Below the pieces are notes generated by a model. It saw only the letters and a program-made list of their open reading frames with translations. It had not been told where the DNA came from and did not search any database. Positions 61,856 through 64,000 of a stretch of DNA of 64,000 nucleotides are shown in pieces. The stretch is from positions 16,518-80,517 of the forward strand of contig JAHJRQ010000010.1 of the NCBI GenBank assembly GCA_018830485.1, written 5' to 3'. Source of the DNA: Pseudomonadota bacterium (GTDB lineage Bacteria; Desulfobacterota; Desulfobulbia; Desulfobulbales; Desulfurivibrionaceae). The position numbers were made by a program, and so were the translations under genes. Position 1 is the stretch's first letter, and each line of letters begins with the position of its first letter.

Positions 61856-62767
61856 TCAGGCCTTAATCACCCTGATCTTTTTCAGGTCCATCTCCCCCAG
61901 CCCCATGGCATGAGCGGCGACAGTGGATTCTATCTCCTCGGGCCTCAGGCCGAACAGGGTGGTGGCGTAGGCATCGGCAGCCACCGGATCAACCGAGGCG
62001 ACAACCGTGTCCAGCACCCTGACATCATCGAGATTGCCGCCCTGCGGGCCGTTGGCAAGAAGGATGCGGGTGGCGTCGATCACGGTGAGCTTCGGCCGGA
62101 CCACCGTGGCCAGGTCCGCCAGTTTCTGGCCAAGGTTGTGGTGCATCGCCCCCCGGGTGCCGCCCATAACCCCCATGCTGTTCTTGAGGCCCAGGGTCAA
62201 CCGGCTGAGCCCGTGGTGCTTGGCCACCGGCACGTTGATATAGCTGTCCGCCTCCAGGGCGTCGCGATAAATCTCCAGACGCCTGACCGCCTTGCCCCGC
62301 GCAATGTCAACCGGGACATATTTGCGCTCGTCCGGGTGAAAAAACTTCAGCCGCTTGTCCTTGATCCCGGCCAGGGCCTCCTGGATGCCGCTGTTGACAT
62401 AGCACCGCCGCTCCTCGTTACAGGTCCGGTCAAAGACCAGAACCTCCCCGGCCCCGGCATCCAGAGCCCGCTCAACCAAAACCCTGACCACCTGCGGATG
62501 GGTATTGGCAGCCTGGGCCGGATTTCGGTCCCAGCCGATATTCGGCTTGACCACCACCTTGTCGCCGGGGCGGACGAATTTTTCCATCCCGCCCAGGGGG
62601 GAAAGAACCCGGTCAACCAGATCCCGGTAATTCTTTCCGGTCGCATGGGCAAGGAGGGGCGGGTGAGCATCCGCTGCCAGGGCCTCGCCTATCGTGAAAT
62701 GGGGAACACCCACACTGAGCCCTGCCGACCACAGGGCCACCTGCCTGAGAAATTCTCTCCTGTCCAT
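61856..62767 (-). CDS. DUF362 domain protein with Tat-type signal
   Basis: A 303-residue protein beginning MDRREFLRQVALWSAG, a twin-arginine signal, followed by a DUF362 domain: VVVKPNIGWDRNPAQAANTH, NVPVAKHHGLSRLTLGLKNS and MGGTRGAMHH. DUF362 proteins are often encoded beside 4Fe-4S ferredoxins, as here, and are thought to act in redox or metal chemistry, but no reaction is established. GAGAGGTG precedes the start. It is transcribed together with the membrane ferredoxin gene. Confidence 0.88.
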   Translation of the reverse strand: MDRREFLRQVALWSAGLSVGVPHFTIGEALAADAHPPLLAHATGKNYRDLVDRVLSPLGGMEKFVRPGDKVVVKPNIGWDRNPAQAANTHPQVVRVLVERALDAGAGEVLVFDRTCNEERRCYVNSGIQEALAGIKDKRLKFFHPDERKYVPVDIARGKAVRRLEIYRDALEADSYINVPVAKHHGLSRLTLGLKNSMGVMGGTRGAMHHNLGQKLADLATVVRPKLTVIDATRILLANGPQGGNLDDVRVLDTVVASVDPVAADAYATTLFGLRPEEIESTVAAHAMGLGEMDLKKIRVIKA

Positions 62768-63029
62768 GCCGGCACCTCTCCCGTACTTGTTCGTCTCGGT
62801 TTTTCCACTCAGTTAATTATGGCTCCGCAACGGTGTTATGTCAAAGCAAACCCCAAGGGAGGGAGCAGCGGATGCCGGAATCTGCACAGGGGAAAAATAG
62901 TTTCCGGTCATTTTTTTTAGCCGGAGGCCTTGGTTTTCCATCTATCTCTAACAGGTTGAAACTCTGTAGTTTGTTTTCCTAACTATTTTTTTGTTGCCAA
63001 GGGCAAGAGGAGTATGGCACGGTTAAATT
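62768..63029. other. Divergent intergenic region before the cytochrome gene
   Basis: The gap between the DUF362 gene (minus) and the cytochrome gene (plus), 306 bp in all, holds no gene. It is AT-rich around 62940-63000, where promoters are expected, and ends with the palindrome listed separately. A TGGCAC at 63015-63020 followed by TTGT resembles a sigma-54 site but with wrong spacing. Confidence 0.5.
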
Positions 63030-63048
63030 GTGCGACAAAATGTCGCAC
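63030..63048. promoter_or_regulatory. Perfect palindrome upstream of cytochrome gene, possible operator
   Basis: GTGCGACA-AAA-TGTCGCAC, 8-bp perfect arms, 25 bases before the start codon and just before the ribosome site. It could be a regulator-binding site or an RNA hairpin in the leader. Confidence 0.5.
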
Positions 63049-63073
63049 CTGAACAAGGGAGGGGAATATCGTT

Positions 63074-64000
63074 ATGATACGCAAACGAATGCATCACATG
63101 AAGAGATGTTGTGTCCGGACAGCGTTGGTCATTCCCCTTCTTGCGACAGGTTCCGCCGGCGCGAAAATCACCGGCGAGTGCGACAACTGCCACACCATGC
63201 ACAACAGCCAGCAAGGCGCCAGCATGCAGTTCAACAATTCCGCTGCGGTGGAGCGAAACCTGCTGCGGGGAGACTGCCTCGGCTGTCATGGTCAGGCCAC
63301 TGCCCAGAAGATCGTCAACATAAACGGCAGCCTGGTTCCCCAGGTCATGCATTCCGATCCCAGCGGGGATCTTGCCGCCGGCAATTTCGGGTACATTACC
63401 GGCATCAAAGGCACAGCCTCCAACAGCCACGGCCATAATGTCATTGCCCTTGGCGCGGCATTTAAAGAGACCCTGATAACCAACCTGCCCGGCGGAATCA
63501 GGCAGTCCTTCCACGACGGGTATATCGTCAACGCCTCAAACCTGACCTGCGCCGGGCTCAACGGGTGCCATGGCTACAGATACGCCAGCGGCACACCCAC
63601 CGATGTCGTCGCGCTCAAAGGCGCCCATCATAACAACGTGGACGGCCAATTAACCGTGGCCGACACCGCCGCAAACAGCTATCGCTTTCTTGTCGGCGTG
63701 AGAGGCTATGAAAACCAGACTGACAAATGGCAGAATGCCAGCGCCACAAATCACAACGAATATTACGGCGCCACCACGCCCATGACTTTGGGCTGCGGCG
63801 CCACCAGTTGCCATGGCAGCAACGGCGTATCCCCGCCCAATCACACGATCAGCGGATTTTGCGGCACCTGCCACGGCAATTTTCACACCCTCTCGGCAGG
63901 CGCCAGCGACGGCATAGGTGCGAACATAACCTCGCCATTCATCCGGCACCCCAACGATATCGTGCTCCCGGCCTCCAAGGAATATCAGAACTACACGACC
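63074..64000 (+). CDS. Multiheme c-type cytochrome, CxxxxCH/CxxCH type, N-terminal part
   Basis: A frame of 309 codons running off the window end. Residues 1-30 are a signal peptide with a basic start. Heme-binding motifs seen are CDNCH, CLGCH, CAGLNGCH (five residues between the cysteines), CGATSCH (four) and CGTCH, so canonical and stretched sites mix. The segment CGATSCHGSNG...CGTCHGN is the CxxxxCH/CxxCH pair known from Geobacter-type cytochromes. Such proteins carry electrons in the periplasm or to extracellular acceptors. GGGAGGGG precedes the start. The adjacent divergent redox genes suggest a shared role. Confidence 0.88.
   Translation, partial: MIRKRMHHMKRCCVRTALVIPLLATGSAGAKITGECDNCHTMHNSQQGASMQFNNSAAVERNLLRGDCLGCHGQATAQKIVNINGSLVPQVMHSDPSGDLAAGNFGYITGIKGTASNSHGHNVIALGAAFKETLITNLPGGIRQSFHDGYIVNASNLTCAGLNGCHGYRYASGTPTDVVALKGAHHNNVDGQLTVADTAANSYRFLVGVRGYENQTDKWQNASATNHNEYYGATTPMTLGCGATSCHGSNGVSPPNHTISGFCGTCHGNFHTLSAGASDGIGANITSPFIRHPNDIVLPASKEYQNYTT

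Noticed and set aside
63015..63032. Sigma-54 promoter TGGCAC...TTGT before the cytochrome gene
   Set aside because: The spacing between the GG and GC elements is two bases too long, and the -12 half does not match TTGCA.

Overview
The window looks like a chromosomal segment of a Gram-negative, GC-rich anaerobe of the Desulfobacterota (deltaproteobacterial) type, perhaps near Desulfobulbales. This is inference from gene content: a CxxxxCH/CxxCH multiheme cytochrome, a NapH/NapG-like ferredoxin beside a DUF362 protein, a CarD regulator next to pth-rplY-prs-tRNA-ispE, many outer-membrane and lipoprotein genes, and several signalling proteins (HDOD, GGDEF, CHASE2 cyclase, histidine kinase). No rRNA gene is present to settle the taxonomy.

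Layout. 1-1038: end of a TauE/SafE permease, a small membrane protein and an FmdB zinc ribbon. 1109-8981 (minus): U32 peptidase, then a Lol-like export operon (LolA-like carrier, two FtsX-type permeases, ATPase, outer-membrane barrel) interrupted by a structured 300-bp spacer. 9242-14288: two exported proteins, yggS-tatD, a nitroreductase, a lipoprotein and coaBC. 14292-16819 (minus): HDOD protein with its small partner, and a LysM protein. 16957-19818: copper ATPase divergent from a CopZ-like chaperone. 20342-27114 (plus): a Slam-like (type XI secretion) outer-membrane protein, its probable passenger (FecR domain plus a TbpB-type C-terminal barrel), a CHASE2 adenylate cyclase and thioredoxin reductase. 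27253-42838: mostly housekeeping genes on minus (rhomboid, kinase, pyrR, purN, a PurH N-domain, S4 protein, coaE, rluD-like, carD, pth, rplY, prs, tRNA-Gln, ispE, serA), with folE2 on plus. 43098-45636 (plus): cysS, a MEMO1-family gene and a second tRNA-Gln.

45722-55715 is an accessory block, entirely on minus and closed by a terminator: an anchored protein, a TPR-secretin lipoprotein, a 968-aa exported protein, a pentapeptide-repeat protein, a chimeric pseudogene built from its neighbours, then a compact trio of a PqqD-like small protein, a 191-aa protein whose N-terminus resembles a nitrile-hydratase-type RiPP leader, and a radical SAM/SPASM-like enzyme. 55756-64000 returns to ordinary genes (GNAT, topB, RlmA-like methyltransferase), then a membrane ferredoxin, a DUF362 protein and the start of a multiheme cytochrome that runs off the window.

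The two candidates for undescribed biology are the Slam-like/FecR-TbpB/CHASE2 cassette (20.3-26.2 kb) and the radical SAM cassette with its surrounding exported-protein locus (45.8-55.7 kb). All functional statements come from reading the sequence by eye; no database search was run.
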